Below, piece by piece: positions 7,542-16,304 of a stretch of DNA of 64,000 bases. How positions within the stretch are numbered: position 1 is the stretch's first letter; the number at the start of each line of letters is the position of its first letter. The position numbers and the translations under genes were made by a program. Source of the DNA: Pseudomonas alkylphenolica (GTDB lineage Bacteria > Pseudomonadota > Gammaproteobacteria > Pseudomonadales > Pseudomonadaceae); the NCBI RefSeq assembly GCF_000746525.1, contig NZ_CP009048.1, positions 1,915,501-1,979,500 of the forward strand. Reading direction: 5' to 3'. The notes under the pieces were generated by a model. The model did not search any database. It was not told the DNA's origin and worked only from the letters and a program-made list of their open reading frames with translations.

Positions 7542-8147
7542 ATGCGAGTGTGGTTATTGAGTGCTGGCCTGGCCTTGATGTGCATGGCGCAGGGCGCAGC
7601 AGCGGGTACCGTGCTGATTGTCGGCGATAGTATCAGTGCCGCTTTCGGCCTGGATACCCGCCAGGGCTGGGTTGCCTTGCTGGAGCAACGCCTGAAAACC
7701 GAGGGAATCGACGCCACCGTGGTCAATGCCTCGATCAGTGGCGACACCAGTGCAGGCGGCCAGGCGCGGCTGCCAGCGCTGCTTGCAGAGCACAAGCCGG
7801 AGTTGGTGGTGCTGGAACTGGGTGGCAATGATGGCCTGCGTGGGCAGCTTCCAACGCAATTGCAACAAAATCTTGCCTCGATGATCGATGAGTCCCGCGC
7901 GGCCGGTGCCAAGGTGCTGTTGCTGGGCATGCGTTTACCGCCCAATTACGGCAAGCGTTACACCGATGCGTTCGCTCAGGTTTATGAAAATCTGGCGACG
8001 CAAAAACAGGTGCCGCTGGTGCCGTTTTTCCTCGAAGGGGTGGGCGGTGTGCCCGAGCTGATGCAGGCCGACGGTATCCATCCGGGGCAGGGCGCCCAGG
8101 CGCGCTTGCTGGAAAATGCCTGGCCGCAGCTAAAACCGCTGCTTTGA
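7542..8147 (+). CDS. tesA: Multifunctional lysophospholipase/thioesterase/arylesterase TesA
   Basis: This 201-residue SGNH hydrolase has a signal peptide (residues about 1-21, ending AQGAAA) and the four family blocks: GDSIS with the catalytic Ser at about 30, the Gly in SGDTSAGG, the Asn in LGGNDGLRG, and the DGIHP block with the Asp-His pair near the C-terminus. The enzyme acts in the periplasm on fatty acyl thioesters, lysophospholipids and aryl esters. I chose ATG 7542 because GGAG (7532-7535) lies at the right distance and because it matches the length of P. aeruginosa TesA. An in-frame ATG at 7530 would add four residues. Confidence 0.93.
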   Translation: MRVWLLSAGLALMCMAQGAAAGTVLIVGDSISAAFGLDTRQGWVALLEQRLKTEGIDATVVNASISGDTSAGGQARLPALLAEHKPELVVLELGGNDGLRGQLPTQLQQNLASMIDESRAAGAKVLLLGMRLPPNYGKRYTDAFAQVYENLATQKQVPLVPFFLEGVGGVPELMQADGIHPGQGAQARLLENAWPQLKPLL

Positions 8148-8203
8148 TGCTTTTATACTGACCGGCTTTCGGCTAATGTGGCGCCCCCGATTTGGAGCCC
8201 CCG

Positions 8204-8485
8204 ATGCCGCGTCCCGCCTGGTCCCTGTTTGCCTATCAATTGATCGAGCCTGACGAACAGCTTGACCTGTTCGCCTGCCAGGAGATCCGCGTCCATCTTG
8301 TGGCCCGTCAGCTGGAGCTGGGAGGCTCGGCCGACCGCACGCTGTGCGGCACCTTGTTGCCGGCGCAGCCGCGCTGGTCCACGGTCGAGCGCGGTATTTA
8401 CCGCGATCGGCGCCTGTGCACACTGTGCCGGGCCATTCTCGATGCCCAGCGCCGCGGTACGCGGCCTGTGTGGCCGGAACTGTAA
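8204..8485 (+). CDS. Small hypothetical protein with a C-terminal CxxC
   Basis: The frame encodes 93 residues from ATG 8204, preceded by GGAG at 8194-8197; a TTG 12 bases earlier is less likely. The chain has cysteines at FACQE and TLCGTLL, and a CxxC near the end (RRLCTLCRAILDAQRR), so metal or redox binding is possible. There is no signal peptide or membrane helix. It sits between tesA and an L,D-transpeptidase gene on the same strand. I recall similar short proteins only in pseudomonads and assign no function. Confidence 0.65.
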   Translation: MPRPAWSLFAYQLIEPDEQLDLFACQEIRVHLVARQLELGGSADRTLCGTLLPAQPRWSTVERGIYRDRRLCTLCRAILDAQRRGTRPVWPEL

Positions 8486-8606
8486 CGCTCCGATATAACC
8501 TTTCATCCCTTGTAACGCCTTCCTCCGTCCGGATCACTCCCGATTGTGCCGGGGGCGGTGTACAATCGTCGTCTTGACCTCACTGAATTAGCGAAGGATT
8601 TCCCGG

Positions 8607-9578
8607 ATGTTGCCGCGCTTTCCCGCCGTCACCCGTTGCCTGTCCCTGGCCGCCCTGCTGGCGGCAGGTCCTGTTGCTGCGCTGGAGTTCCCCCTGCCAC
8701 CGCCGGGCGAAGATGTCATTGGTCAGGTTCAAGTGATCAAGGCCAAGTACGAAGACACCTTTGCCGATATCGGCACGGCCAACGACCTGGGCTATCTGGA
8801 AATGATCGCCGCCAACCCGGGCGTCGACCCCTGGCTGCCGGGCGCCGGCACCGAGATCATCCTGCCGACCCGTTTCATCCTGCCGCCAGGCCCGCGCGAA
8901 GGCATCGTCATCAACCTCGCCGAGTACCGCATGTACTTCTACCCGAAAGGGCAGAACGTAGTGCATACCTATCCGCTGGGTATCGGGCGTGAAGGCTGGG
9001 GATCGCCGATCGCCAATACCAAGGTCACGGCCAAGACGCCAAACCCGACCTGGACGCCTCCGGCCTCGATCCGCAAGGAACACGCCGAAGACGGTGACAT
9101 CCTGCCAGCCGTGGTACCGGCAGGCCCGGATAACCCGCTGGGTCCTTACAAGTTCACCCTGGGCGTACCGGGTTACCTGATTCACGGCTCGAACAAGAAG
9201 TTCGGTATCGGCATGCGCACCAGCCACGGTTGCTTCCGCATGTTCAACAACAACGTGCTGGAGCTGTCGAAGATGGCCCCGGTCGGTGTTCCGGTACGCA
9301 TCATCAACGAGCCGTACAAGTTCGGTATCAGCGCTGGCAAGGTCTACCTCGAGGCGCACACGCCGCTGGACGACAAGGGCGATCCGTCGGTGGTCGACAA
9401 GCACACCGCAGTGATCAACGCCTTGCTCAAGCGCGAAGACCTGGCCAACAACCTGCGCATGAACTGGGACATGGTGCGTGACGTGGTTGCCGCTGAGGAC
9501 GGCATGCCGGTGGAAATCGCCGTGCCAACCACCGGCCAGCAGCCAATGGTTTCAAGCGTACCGCTAGACATGCAGTAA
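8607..9578 (+). CDS. Periplasmic L,D-transpeptidase (YkuD/ErfK family)
   Basis: The 323-residue precursor has a signal peptide (residues about 1-25, ending GPVAA) and a LysM-like segment (about 38-88). The YkuD catalytic domain (about 98-232) has the active-site pattern HGSN (His 193) and SHGCFRM (Cys 209). Such enzymes make 3-3 peptidoglycan crosslinks or join the murein lipoprotein to the stem peptide. The next gene, on the opposite strand, encodes OprI, the lipoprotein substrate type. That neighbourhood suggests, but does not prove, a lipoprotein-anchoring role. The ATG follows an AAGGA site. Confidence 0.92.
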   Translation: MLPRFPAVTRCLSLAALLAAGPVAALEFPLPPPGEDVIGQVQVIKAKYEDTFADIGTANDLGYLEMIAANPGVDPWLPGAGTEIILPTRFILPPGPREGIVINLAEYRMYFYPKGQNVVHTYPLGIGREGWGSPIANTKVTAKTPNPTWTPPASIRKEHAEDGDILPAVVPAGPDNPLGPYKFTLGVPGYLIHGSNKKFGIGMRTSHGCFRMFNNNVLELSKMAPVGVPVRIINEPYKFGISAGKVYLEAHTPLDDKGDPSVVDKHTAVINALLKREDLANNLRMNWDMVRDVVAAEDGMPVEIAVPTTGQQPMVSSVPLDMQ

Positions 9579-9598
9579 CCCCCAGGGTTGTTGCATCC

Positions 9599-9630
9599 GA
9601 GGCCTGCCATTGTGCAGGCCTCGTCGTTTC
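9599..9630 (+). terminator. Terminator of the L,D-transpeptidase gene
   Basis: GAGGCCTGC (9599-9607) pairs perfectly with GCAGGCCTC (9614-9622), and T-containing sequence follows. It lies 20 bp after the stop codon. Confidence 0.65.
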
Positions 9631-9654
9631 TGTCGGTTACTTTCTTGCAGGCAA

Positions 9655-9684
9655 TAAAAAAGCCGACCCACAAGTGGGTCGGCT
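9655..9684 (-). terminator. oprI: Terminator of oprI
   Basis: AGCCGACCCAC (9661-9671) pairs with GTGGGTCGGCT (9674-9684). Read on the minus strand it ends in a run of T, as expected after a very abundant mRNA. Confidence 0.82.
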
Positions 9685-9708
9685 CCAAATAAAAATCCCG
9701 AGGGATAA

Positions 9709-9960
9709 TTACTTACGGCTGGCTTTGTCCAGCATACGCAGAGCGCGCTCGTTAGCTTCGTCAGCGGTCTGTTGTGCTTTTTGAGCAGCAGCCAGAGCGT
9801 CGTCAGCTTTGCGGTAGGCTTCGTCAGCGCGAGCTTGTGCACGAGCAGCTGCGTCTTCAGTAGCGGTCAGACGAGCTTCAGTTTCTTTGGATACGCTGCT
9901 GCAACCGGTAGCCAGAACTGCGGCCAGAGCCAGAGCAGAAAATTTCAGAACGTTGTTCAT
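9709..9960 (-). CDS. oprI: Major outer membrane lipoprotein OprI (Lpp-like)
   Basis: The 83-residue precursor starts at the ATG at 9958-9960; an upstream in-frame codon would add five residues before the signal. The lipoprotein signal peptide ends in the lipobox LATGC (Cys 20). The mature chain is an Ala/Glu/Arg/Lys-rich heptad coiled coil ([18 protein letters not shown] and onward), and the C-terminus ends in lysine (KASRK), the residue that attaches to peptidoglycan. It is a structural protein linking the outer membrane to the wall. Its own promoter and a strong terminator bracket the gene. Confidence 0.96.
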   Translation of the reverse strand: MNNVLKFSALALAAVLATGCSSVSKETEARLTATEDAAARAQARADEAYRKADDALAAAQKAQQTADEANERALRMLDKASRK

Positions 9961-10027
9961 CGTGTTCCCCTTCAAGGACTTTCTATTAAATAGCCATCTC
10001 TCAGCAAAGAGAAACTAGCCGGTGTAC

Positions 10028-10056
10028 ATAGTACCCATTACTTGTAGTAAGTAAAC
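10028..10056 (-). promoter_or_regulatory. oprI: Probable oprI promoter
   Basis: On the minus strand, GTTTAC (10051-10056) and TACTAT (10028-10033) are separated by 17 bp, giving a 5' leader of about 60 nt before the OprI start. Confidence 0.5.
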
Positions 10057-10468
10057 TGACAGAGCGCAAGAACTGCAAAAAAATACGCCTGTCCCGGGGC
10101 CGCCACAGCCTTTGTAAAAAAACTGTGAAGGCGCCGCCGCAGCGGCTGTAATCTAGTGTAGCAAGTGTGTTTTTTTGTTGAACTAACGGTGACTTAAAGT
10201 GTCATCCAACGTCTTAGCTCTACAACATCCGGCAAGTGTTCAGGGCGCTGCCCGCAGCCTGGTTCGCTGGCTGCTAGTGCACGATTTTTGCGACCAGACA
10301 CCTTGAGCATTCGGGCCCGGGGCGCCTACTATTTGTACGTGCTCTTTTGCCAGAGAACGACCAAGCTGTTCTTGCTGTCCAAACGGGCACGGGGTGGCGT
10401 AGAGGTTCCTTCGCCGGATAAACATCGGTAAGGTAGGGGTCAAATCATAAGACCCGCGAGGAGTAGTG
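10057..10468. other. Long gene-free interval between oprI and the GNAT gene
   Basis: About 410 bp without a convincing frame. It holds an A-rich stretch near 10078, a GC-rich inverted segment around 10117-10150, a candidate promoter at 10303-10332, and a GGGTC/GACCC hairpin (10437-10441 with 10451-10455) directly before the ribosome binding site of the next gene. It may hide a small RNA, but I recognise none. Confidence 0.4.
10303..10332 (+). promoter_or_regulatory. Candidate promoter for the GNAT gene
   Basis: TTGAGC (10303-10308) and TACTAT (10327-10332) are 18 bp apart. The resulting leader of about 130 nt ends in a small hairpin before the GAGGAG site. Confidence 0.35.
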
Positions 10469-10750
10469 ATGAGCGAGGCGTTGTCCATCCACCATGACCA
10501 GGCTGGTCATCAATTCGAGACCAGTGTGGACGGTCATCGTGCTTACCTGACCTACATGGACCTGGGTAAGCAAACCCTGGATATCTACCGCACCTTTGTT
10601 CCCAATGCGTTGCGGGGCCGGGGTATTGCCGCGGCGCTGACCGAGAAGGCGTTGCAGTACGCAGAAGACATGGGCTACACCGTGATTCCGTCATGCTCGT
10701 ACGTGGAACGTTACATGGAGCGCCAGCAGCGGCACTCCAGCAAAGCCTGA
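10469..10750 (+). CDS. GNAT-like N-acetyltransferase, YjdJ/Gtn10-type, 93 residues
   Basis: This is a minimal GNAT fold: DGHRAYLTYMDLGKQTLDIY forms the first strands, and VPNALRGRGIAAALTEKAL carries the acetyl-CoA pyrophosphate loop (RGRGIA, residues about 49-54). The cysteine-containing strand VIPSCSYVERYM follows. The length and the SCSYV motif match the small GNAT family that includes human GTN10-type proteins, whose substrate is unknown. The ATG at 10469 is preceded by GAGGAG; a GTG one codon earlier is unlikely. A shared terminator separates it from the convergent DAHP synthase gene. Confidence 0.85.
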   Translation: MSEALSIHHDQAGHQFETSVDGHRAYLTYMDLGKQTLDIYRTFVPNALRGRGIAAALTEKALQYAEDMGYTVIPSCSYVERYMERQQRHSSKA

Positions 10751-10794
10751 GAATCGCGAAGGGCAGCCATGCCGCTGCCATTCAACGCACATGC

Positions 10795-10828
10795 AAAAAC
10801 GCCGGGCTTAGCCCGGCGTTTTTGTTTT
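10795..10828. terminator. Bidirectional terminator between GNAT and DAHP synthase genes
   Basis: AACGCCGGGC (10798-10807) pairs with GCCCGGCGTT (10811-10820). Runs of A before and T after serve both convergent genes. Confidence 0.85.
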
Positions 10829-10834
10829 TGCCTG

Positions 10835-11911
10835 TCAGGTGCGGTTGCGCTTGGGCAGCACGTCCTTGAGCTTGGCGTGCATGCTGCGCAGGGTCTTCTC
10901 GGTGGCGTCCCAGTCGATGCAGGCGTCGGTGATGGAAACACCGTACTGCAGGTCGTTGAGGTCCTTCGGAATCGCCTGGCAGCCCCAGTTCAAGTGGCTT
11001 TCGACCATCAGGCCGATGATCGACTGGTTGCCTTCGAGGATCTGGTTGGCGACGTTCTCCATCACCAGCGGCTGCAGGGCCGGGTCCTTGTTGGAGTTGG
11101 CGTGGCTGCAGTCGACCATGATGTTCGGCTTGATCTTGGCCTTGGTCAGCGCCTGTTCGCACAGGGCGACACTGACCGAGTCGTAGTTCGGTTTGCCGTT
11201 GCCGCCGCGCAGTACCACGTGACCGTAGGCGTTACCTTTGGTGGTGACGATGGATACGCCGCCTTCCTGGTTGATACCGAGGAAGCGGTGAGGGCTGGAG
11301 ACCGACTGAAGGGCATTGATTGCCACGGTCAGGCCGCCATCGGTGCCGTTCTTGAAGCCGACGGCCGACGACAGGCCCGAAGCCATTTCGCGGTGGGTCT
11401 GCGATTCGGTGGTACGCGCACCGATAGCCGACCAGCTGATCAGGTCTTGCAGGTACTGCGGCGAGATCGGGTCGAGGGCTTCGGTCGCGGTAGGCAGGCC
11501 CATTTCCGCCAGGTCCAGCAGCAACTGGCGGCCGATGTGCAGGCCGTCCTGAATCTTGAACGAGTCGTCCAGGTACGGATCGTTGATCAGGCCTTTCCAG
11601 CCGACCGTGGTGCGCGGCTTCTCGAAGTACACACGCATGACCAGGTACAGGGTGTCGGACACTTCGGCAGCGAGGGCCTTGAGGCGCTCGGCGTATTCGT
11701 GAGCGGCTTTGATGTCGTGGATCGAGCAGGGACCGATCACCACGAACAGGCGGTGATCCTTGCCGTCGAGGATGTTGCGCACCACTTCACGGCCCGCAGT
11801 CACGGTCTTGAGCGCGGTGGCGCTCAGGGGAATTTCCTTCTTGAGCTGATCGGGGGTGATCAAGGTCTCGTTGGAGGCAACGTTTAGGTCATCGATCGGT
11901 AAATCAGCCAT
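10835..11911 (-). CDS. aroF: 3-deoxy-7-phosphoheptulonate (DAHP) synthase, class I
   Basis: The 358-residue enzyme condenses phosphoenolpyruvate and erythrose 4-phosphate, the first step of the shikimate pathway in the cytoplasm. Family motifs are clear: VVIGPCSIHD (residues about 56-65), MRVYFEKPRTTVGWKGLINDP, ATEALDP, WSAIGARTTESQTHRE, GFKNGTDG and IMVDCSHANSNKD, covering the metal and phosphate ligands. The start and length resemble E. coli AroF (tyrosine-sensitive), but the feedback effector cannot be read from this view, so the isozyme letter is tentative. The gene is transcribed alone from the minus strand. Confidence 0.93.
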   Translation of the reverse strand: MADLPIDDLNVASNETLITPDQLKKEIPLSATALKTVTAGREVVRNILDGKDHRLFVVIGPCSIHDIKAAHEYAERLKALAAEVSDTLYLVMRVYFEKPRTTVGWKGLINDPYLDDSFKIQDGLHIGRQLLLDLAEMGLPTATEALDPISPQYLQDLISWSAIGARTTESQTHREMASGLSSAVGFKNGTDGGLTVAINALQSVSSPHRFLGINQEGGVSIVTTKGNAYGHVVLRGGNGKPNYDSVSVALCEQALTKAKIKPNIMVDCSHANSNKDPALQPLVMENVANQILEGNQSIIGLMVESHLNWGCQAIPKDLNDLQYGVSITDACIDWDATEKTLRSMHAKLKDVLPKRNRT

Positions 11912-12082
11912 CGTGTTACTCGTCAGGTCACGGGTGCCGGCCGCCAGCGATCCCCGTGCGGCGGAGCAGCGAAAATTGTACGCAGCGGGGAGCCGAACCT
12001 TAGCGCGTTACACCGTGGCTCGACAATGGGTAGAGTCCGCTTTCCTGCGTGTGAAAGCCTGCTGGCGCAGGGTTTTTTGCAG

Positions 12083-12529
12083 TTAAACGAGAATCTGGCG
12101 GGTATGGGTGGCCTCAAGGTTGGCTTCGGAGAATTCGCCGGCGTGCAGGCTGACCCATTGCTCGGCAAGGGCATTGAGGTCGGGCGGGGTGCTTTGGTCG
12201 AGGGCTTGCTGCTGGTAGAGGTGCTGAATCTGGCAGACCTGTTCACTCATTCTGGCCCCGAACAGCGCCTGTTCATCAACAAAGGCGATGCCAACCCGGT
12301 AGCCGTCCTGCTGCTTCTGGCACCAGGCCACGTAGCCTGGGTAACGGGCTGATTCACCGAGGGAAGGGATGATCATTTCGATGGCCATGCCGCGGCGGTA
12401 GGCGCGCGGGTGGTTGCAGGCGATACCGCCCAGGCTGATAGTGTGCAGGCGCTGGCGAAACAGGCTGGGCGACTGGCGCAGCGCCAGTACGACCGGAACA
12501 TCGTCCGGGTGGGGCAGGTATCCACGCAT
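12083..12529 (-). CDS. PilZ-domain protein, putative c-di-GMP receptor
   Basis: This 148-residue soluble protein has the strand pattern of a PilZ domain. It has an Arg cluster before the first strand (SLFRQRLHTISLGGIAC, where SLGG stands for the D/NxSxxG motif) and later WCQKQQDGYRVGIAFV, the usual GxxFV strand. The RxxxR half of the c-di-GMP site is only partly conserved (RQSPSLFRQR), so binding should be tested rather than assumed. The C-terminal third is acidic and helical. It is divergent from the panE-like gene, with a 117-bp AT-rich gap between the starts. Confidence 0.75.
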   Translation of the reverse strand: MRGYLPHPDDVPVVLALRQSPSLFRQRLHTISLGGIACNHPRAYRRGMAIEMIIPSLGESARYPGYVAWCQKQQDGYRVGIAFVDEQALFGARMSEQVCQIQHLYQQQALDQSTPPDLNALAEQWVSLHAGEFSEANLEATHTRQILV

Positions 12530-12646
12530 GATCGACTCCGTGTCGATTTTTTGACCTTGTTCGCCTCAGTATAGTGAAGGTTCGTAAAGCGCTTGATTTG
12601 CGTGTAAAAAAATTGAACAAAAAATGAACGGTTAAAGGAGAGCAGG

Positions 12647-13630
12647 ATGAACACCAGCAGTCCGCGTATTGGCATCATCGGTACCGGCGCCATTGGCGGT
12701 TACTACGGCTTGATGCTGGCTCGGGCCGGGTTCGATGTGCATTTCCTTCTGCGTAGCGAGTTCGATGCGGTCAGTGCCAACGGGATTCGGGTCGAAAGCG
12801 CAGTTCATGGCACGCTGCAGATGCCGGTGCAGGCTTATGCCGATGTCGCCGACATGCCGCCCTGCGACTGGTTGCTGGTGGGCGCCAAGACCACCAGCAA
12901 TGCCGAGTTGGCACCGTTGATCGCCAAGGCTGCGGCCAGCGATTGCAAAGTGGTGCTGTTACAGAATGGCCTGGGTGTCGAGGAGAGTCTGCGTCCGTTG
13001 TTACCAGCCCATCTGCACCTGCTGGGCGGTTTGTGTTTTATCTGCGTCAATCGCGAGGCGCCTGGTGTGGTCCGCCACCAGTCCCTTGGGGCGGTGAACC
13101 TGGGGTATCACAGCGGCCCGGCTGCCGATGCCGCCGCGCGTCAACATGTGGTCGAAGAGGGGGCCGAGCTGTTCCGCGCGGCGGGCATCGACTCGCAGGC
13201 CATGAGCAATCTGGCCCAGGCGCGCTGGCAAAAGCTGGTGTGGAATGTGCCTTACAACGGTCTGTCGGTCCTGCTCAGGGCCAGCACCACGCCGTTGATG
13301 GCCGATGCGCAGAGCCGTGAGCTGATCCAAGCGCTGATGGCAGAGGTGGTAGAGGGCGCGCGTAGCTGTGGCCACGAATTGCCCCAGGGCTATGCTGAGC
13401 ATCTGTTCGCCGTAACGGAAAAGATGCCGGACTATTGGCCGAGCATGTACCACGACTTTGCCCAGCAGCGGCCGCTGGAGCTGGCAGCAATCTATGCTGA
13501 GCCGCTGGCGCAGGCGCGTGCGGCGGGTTGCAGTTTGCCGCGGATTGAAGCGTTGTATCAGGCGCTGGGCTTTATTGATCGGGCCAATCGCGGGGCAAGC
13601 CCGCTCCCACCGGCCCCGCGATTGGCCTAA
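12647..13630 (+). CDS. Putative 2-dehydropantoate 2-reductase (ApbA/PanE family)
   Basis: The 327-residue protein has an N-terminal Rossmann domain with GIIGTGAIGGYYG (residues about 9-21), the VGAKTTSN and LLQNGLGVEE strands that hold NADPH and substrate, and a helical C-terminal domain with WQKLVWNVPYNGLSVL (the family's KxxxN region). It reduces a 2-keto acid such as ketopantoate; in pseudomonads several paralogues exist, so the true substrate is open. The last 15 codons are written by a REP element (13584-13625), so the tail beginning NRGASPLPPAP is repeat-encoded. AAGGAG precedes the ATG. Confidence 0.82.
   Translation: MNTSSPRIGIIGTGAIGGYYGLMLARAGFDVHFLLRSEFDAVSANGIRVESAVHGTLQMPVQAYADVADMPPCDWLLVGAKTTSNAELAPLIAKAAASDCKVVLLQNGLGVEESLRPLLPAHLHLLGGLCFICVNREAPGVVRHQSLGAVNLGYHSGPAADAAARQHVVEEGAELFRAAGIDSQAMSNLAQARWQKLVWNVPYNGLSVLLRASTTPLMADAQSRELIQALMAEVVEGARSCGHELPQGYAEHLFAVTEKMPDYWPSMYHDFAQQRPLELAAIYAEPLAQARAAGCSLPRIEALYQALGFIDRANRGASPLPPAPRLA
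13584..13625. repeat. REP unit inside the 3' end of the reductase gene
   Basis: CCAATCGCGGGGC (13584-13596) and GCCCCGCGATTGG (13613-13625) form a 13-bp perfect inverted repeat around AAGCCCGCTCCCACCG. The stop codon TAA follows at 13628-13630, so the repeat is translated. Confidence 0.9.
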
Positions 13631-13642
13631 AAGGAGTGGAAA

Positions 13643-14572
13643 ATGAGCAAGAATCTCGGCGACAAACTGGTGGTCGCCATCTCCTCGCGGGCGCTGTTCG
13701 ACCTCAGCGAAAGTCATCGCCTTTACCTGGCAGAGGGAGTCGAGGCCTACCGCCAGTATCAGATCGATCACGAGGACGAAGTGCTGGCGCCCGGTGATGC
13801 CTTCCCGCTGGTGCAAAAGTTGTTGGGTCTTAACGCCCATCTTGGCCAGCCCCGGGTCGAGGTGGTGCTGGTGTCGCGTAACAGTGCCGATACCGGTTTA
13901 CGGGTGTTCAACTCCATCGAGCATCACGGTCTGGGTATCTACCGTGCTGCCTTTGTTGGTGGGCGCAGTCCGTATCCGTATCTGGCGGCTTTCGGCTGTC
14001 ATCTGTTTCTGTCGACCGATGCGGACGATGTGCGCAGTGCGCTTGAAGCCGGCTTCGCTGCGGCGACCATCTTGTCTGGAGGCGCGCAACGAGCCGCCAG
14101 CGATGAATTGCGCATCGCTTTCGATGGAGACGCTGTGCTGTTCTCCGACGAGTCGGAGCGGGTCTACCAATCGGCTGGGCTGGAGGCGTTCCAGGCCAGC
14201 GAACGCCAATCGGCCCGCGAACCATTGCGAGGCGGACCGTTCAAGCCGTTCCTCGCCGCGCTTAACCTGCTGCAGAAGGAGTTTCCCGACGGCGCCTGTC
14301 CGATCCGCACGGCGTTGGTCACCGCACGTTCAGCGCCCGCGCACGAACGGGTGATCCGCACGTTGCGCGAGTGGGATATCCGTCTTGACGAGTCGCTGTT
14401 CCTTGGCGGTCTGGACAAGTCGGCGTTCCTTGAGGCCTTCGCCGCCGATGTGTTCTTCGACGACCAGGCCGGTCATTGCGAGCGGGCGCGCAGCGTTGTC
14501 GCAACTGGCCATGTGCCGCATGGCATCAGCAACGAACCGACCCTGAATCAGGCCGTTGATACCGGGCGCTAG
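13643..14572 (+). CDS. 5'-nucleotidase, cytosolic NT5C1-type family
   Basis: The 309-residue protein matches the family of cytosolic 5'-nucleotidases (Pfam 5_nucleotid, PF06189). It opens with LVVAISSRALFDLSESH, where the usual DxD of HAD enzymes is replaced by family-specific residues. It also has VVLVSRNSADTGLRVFNSI, AFVGGRSPYPYL, FDGDAVLFSDESE and VFFDDQAGHCERA. In animals this group hydrolyses AMP or IMP; bacterial members are little studied. The gene begins 12 bp after the reductase stop, with AAGGAGTGG before the ATG, so the two are probably co-transcribed. Confidence 0.82.
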   Translation: MSKNLGDKLVVAISSRALFDLSESHRLYLAEGVEAYRQYQIDHEDEVLAPGDAFPLVQKLLGLNAHLGQPRVEVVLVSRNSADTGLRVFNSIEHHGLGIYRAAFVGGRSPYPYLAAFGCHLFLSTDADDVRSALEAGFAAATILSGGAQRAASDELRIAFDGDAVLFSDESERVYQSAGLEAFQASERQSAREPLRGGPFKPFLAALNLLQKEFPDGACPIRTALVTARSAPAHERVIRTLREWDIRLDESLFLGGLDKSAFLEAFAADVFFDDQAGHCERARSVVATGHVPHGISNEPTLNQAVDTGR

Positions 14573-14644
14573 ACGGAACGGCACGACATCGGCGCGCTGC
14601 TAAGCTGAAGCTTGCTCTGCCCACGCGGCAGTCGAGGAGGTCGA

Positions 14645-15142
14645 ATGATCCATTCCATGCTGTTTGCCACTGACCTCGGTGTCTACGCGCCTTTTGTCAT
14701 GCAACACGCGCTGGCGTTGGCGCGCACGTTCAATGCAGAGCTTTATGTGATCCATGCCGTCGAACCCATGGGGCAATTCGCCGAGTCGCTGCTGCAAAGC
14801 TATCTGGATGAGCAGACGTTGGACCAGCTGCACAGCCAGGGGGTCAACAACGTCATGGCCAACATCGAGCAGAAGGTCCTGGAAAACTTTCGTGACGAGC
14901 TGGGCGAAGAAGCAGATCTGGCGCTGATCAAGGCGGTGCGGGTGCGCCAGGGCGATCCGGCCCAGGTAATTCTCGAGCAGGCGCAGCGCCTGAGCGTCGA
15001 CCTGCTGATCTTTGGCAGCCATAGCCAGGGGGCGGGTGTTGATATTCCTATCGGCCGCACGGCGGTGCGTCTGCTGCAGCTTTCGCCAGTGCCGGTGTAC
15101 ATGGTGCCGTTGGCCCAGCACCTGGGGCGTCGGAAGGCTTAG
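14645..15142 (+). CDS. Universal stress protein, single-domain
   Basis: The 165-residue protein starts at ATG 14645 behind GAGGAGG; an earlier in-frame codon at 14612 has no support. It shows the Usp alpha/beta fold: IHSMLFATDLG (first strand), ELYVIHAVEP, and a C-terminal ATP-binding type loop (LLIFGSHSQGAGVDIPIGRTAVRLLQLSPVPVYMVP) that partly keeps the G-2x-G-9x-G(S/T) motif. The large insert (residues about 45-90) is rich in Glu and Gln. The role is presumably in stress survival; no partner is indicated by its neighbours. Confidence 0.85.
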   Translation: MIHSMLFATDLGVYAPFVMQHALALARTFNAELYVIHAVEPMGQFAESLLQSYLDEQTLDQLHSQGVNNVMANIEQKVLENFRDELGEEADLALIKAVRVRQGDPAQVILEQAQRLSVDLLIFGSHSQGAGVDIPIGRTAVRLLQLSPVPVYMVPLAQHLGRRKA

Positions 15143-16242
<1,100 letters not shown>

Positions 16243-16259
16243 TACCTGCAGCAGGCATG

Positions 16260-16288
16260 AAAAAACCGGCCATCGTGCCGGTTTTTTC
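16260..16288. terminator. Bidirectional terminator after cysB
   Basis: AAAAAACCGGC (16260-16270) pairs with GCCGGTTTTTT (16277-16287), 18 bp after the cysB stop, and also serves the convergent membrane protein gene. Confidence 0.88.
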
Positions 16289-16304
16289 TTGTCCTCGGTT
16301 TGAC

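Noticed and set aside
6848..7945. The 365-residue version of the YbbA ATPase
   Set aside because: The first 138 codons run antisense through tesA and have no similarity to ABC proteins; the ATG at 7531 gives the normal length.
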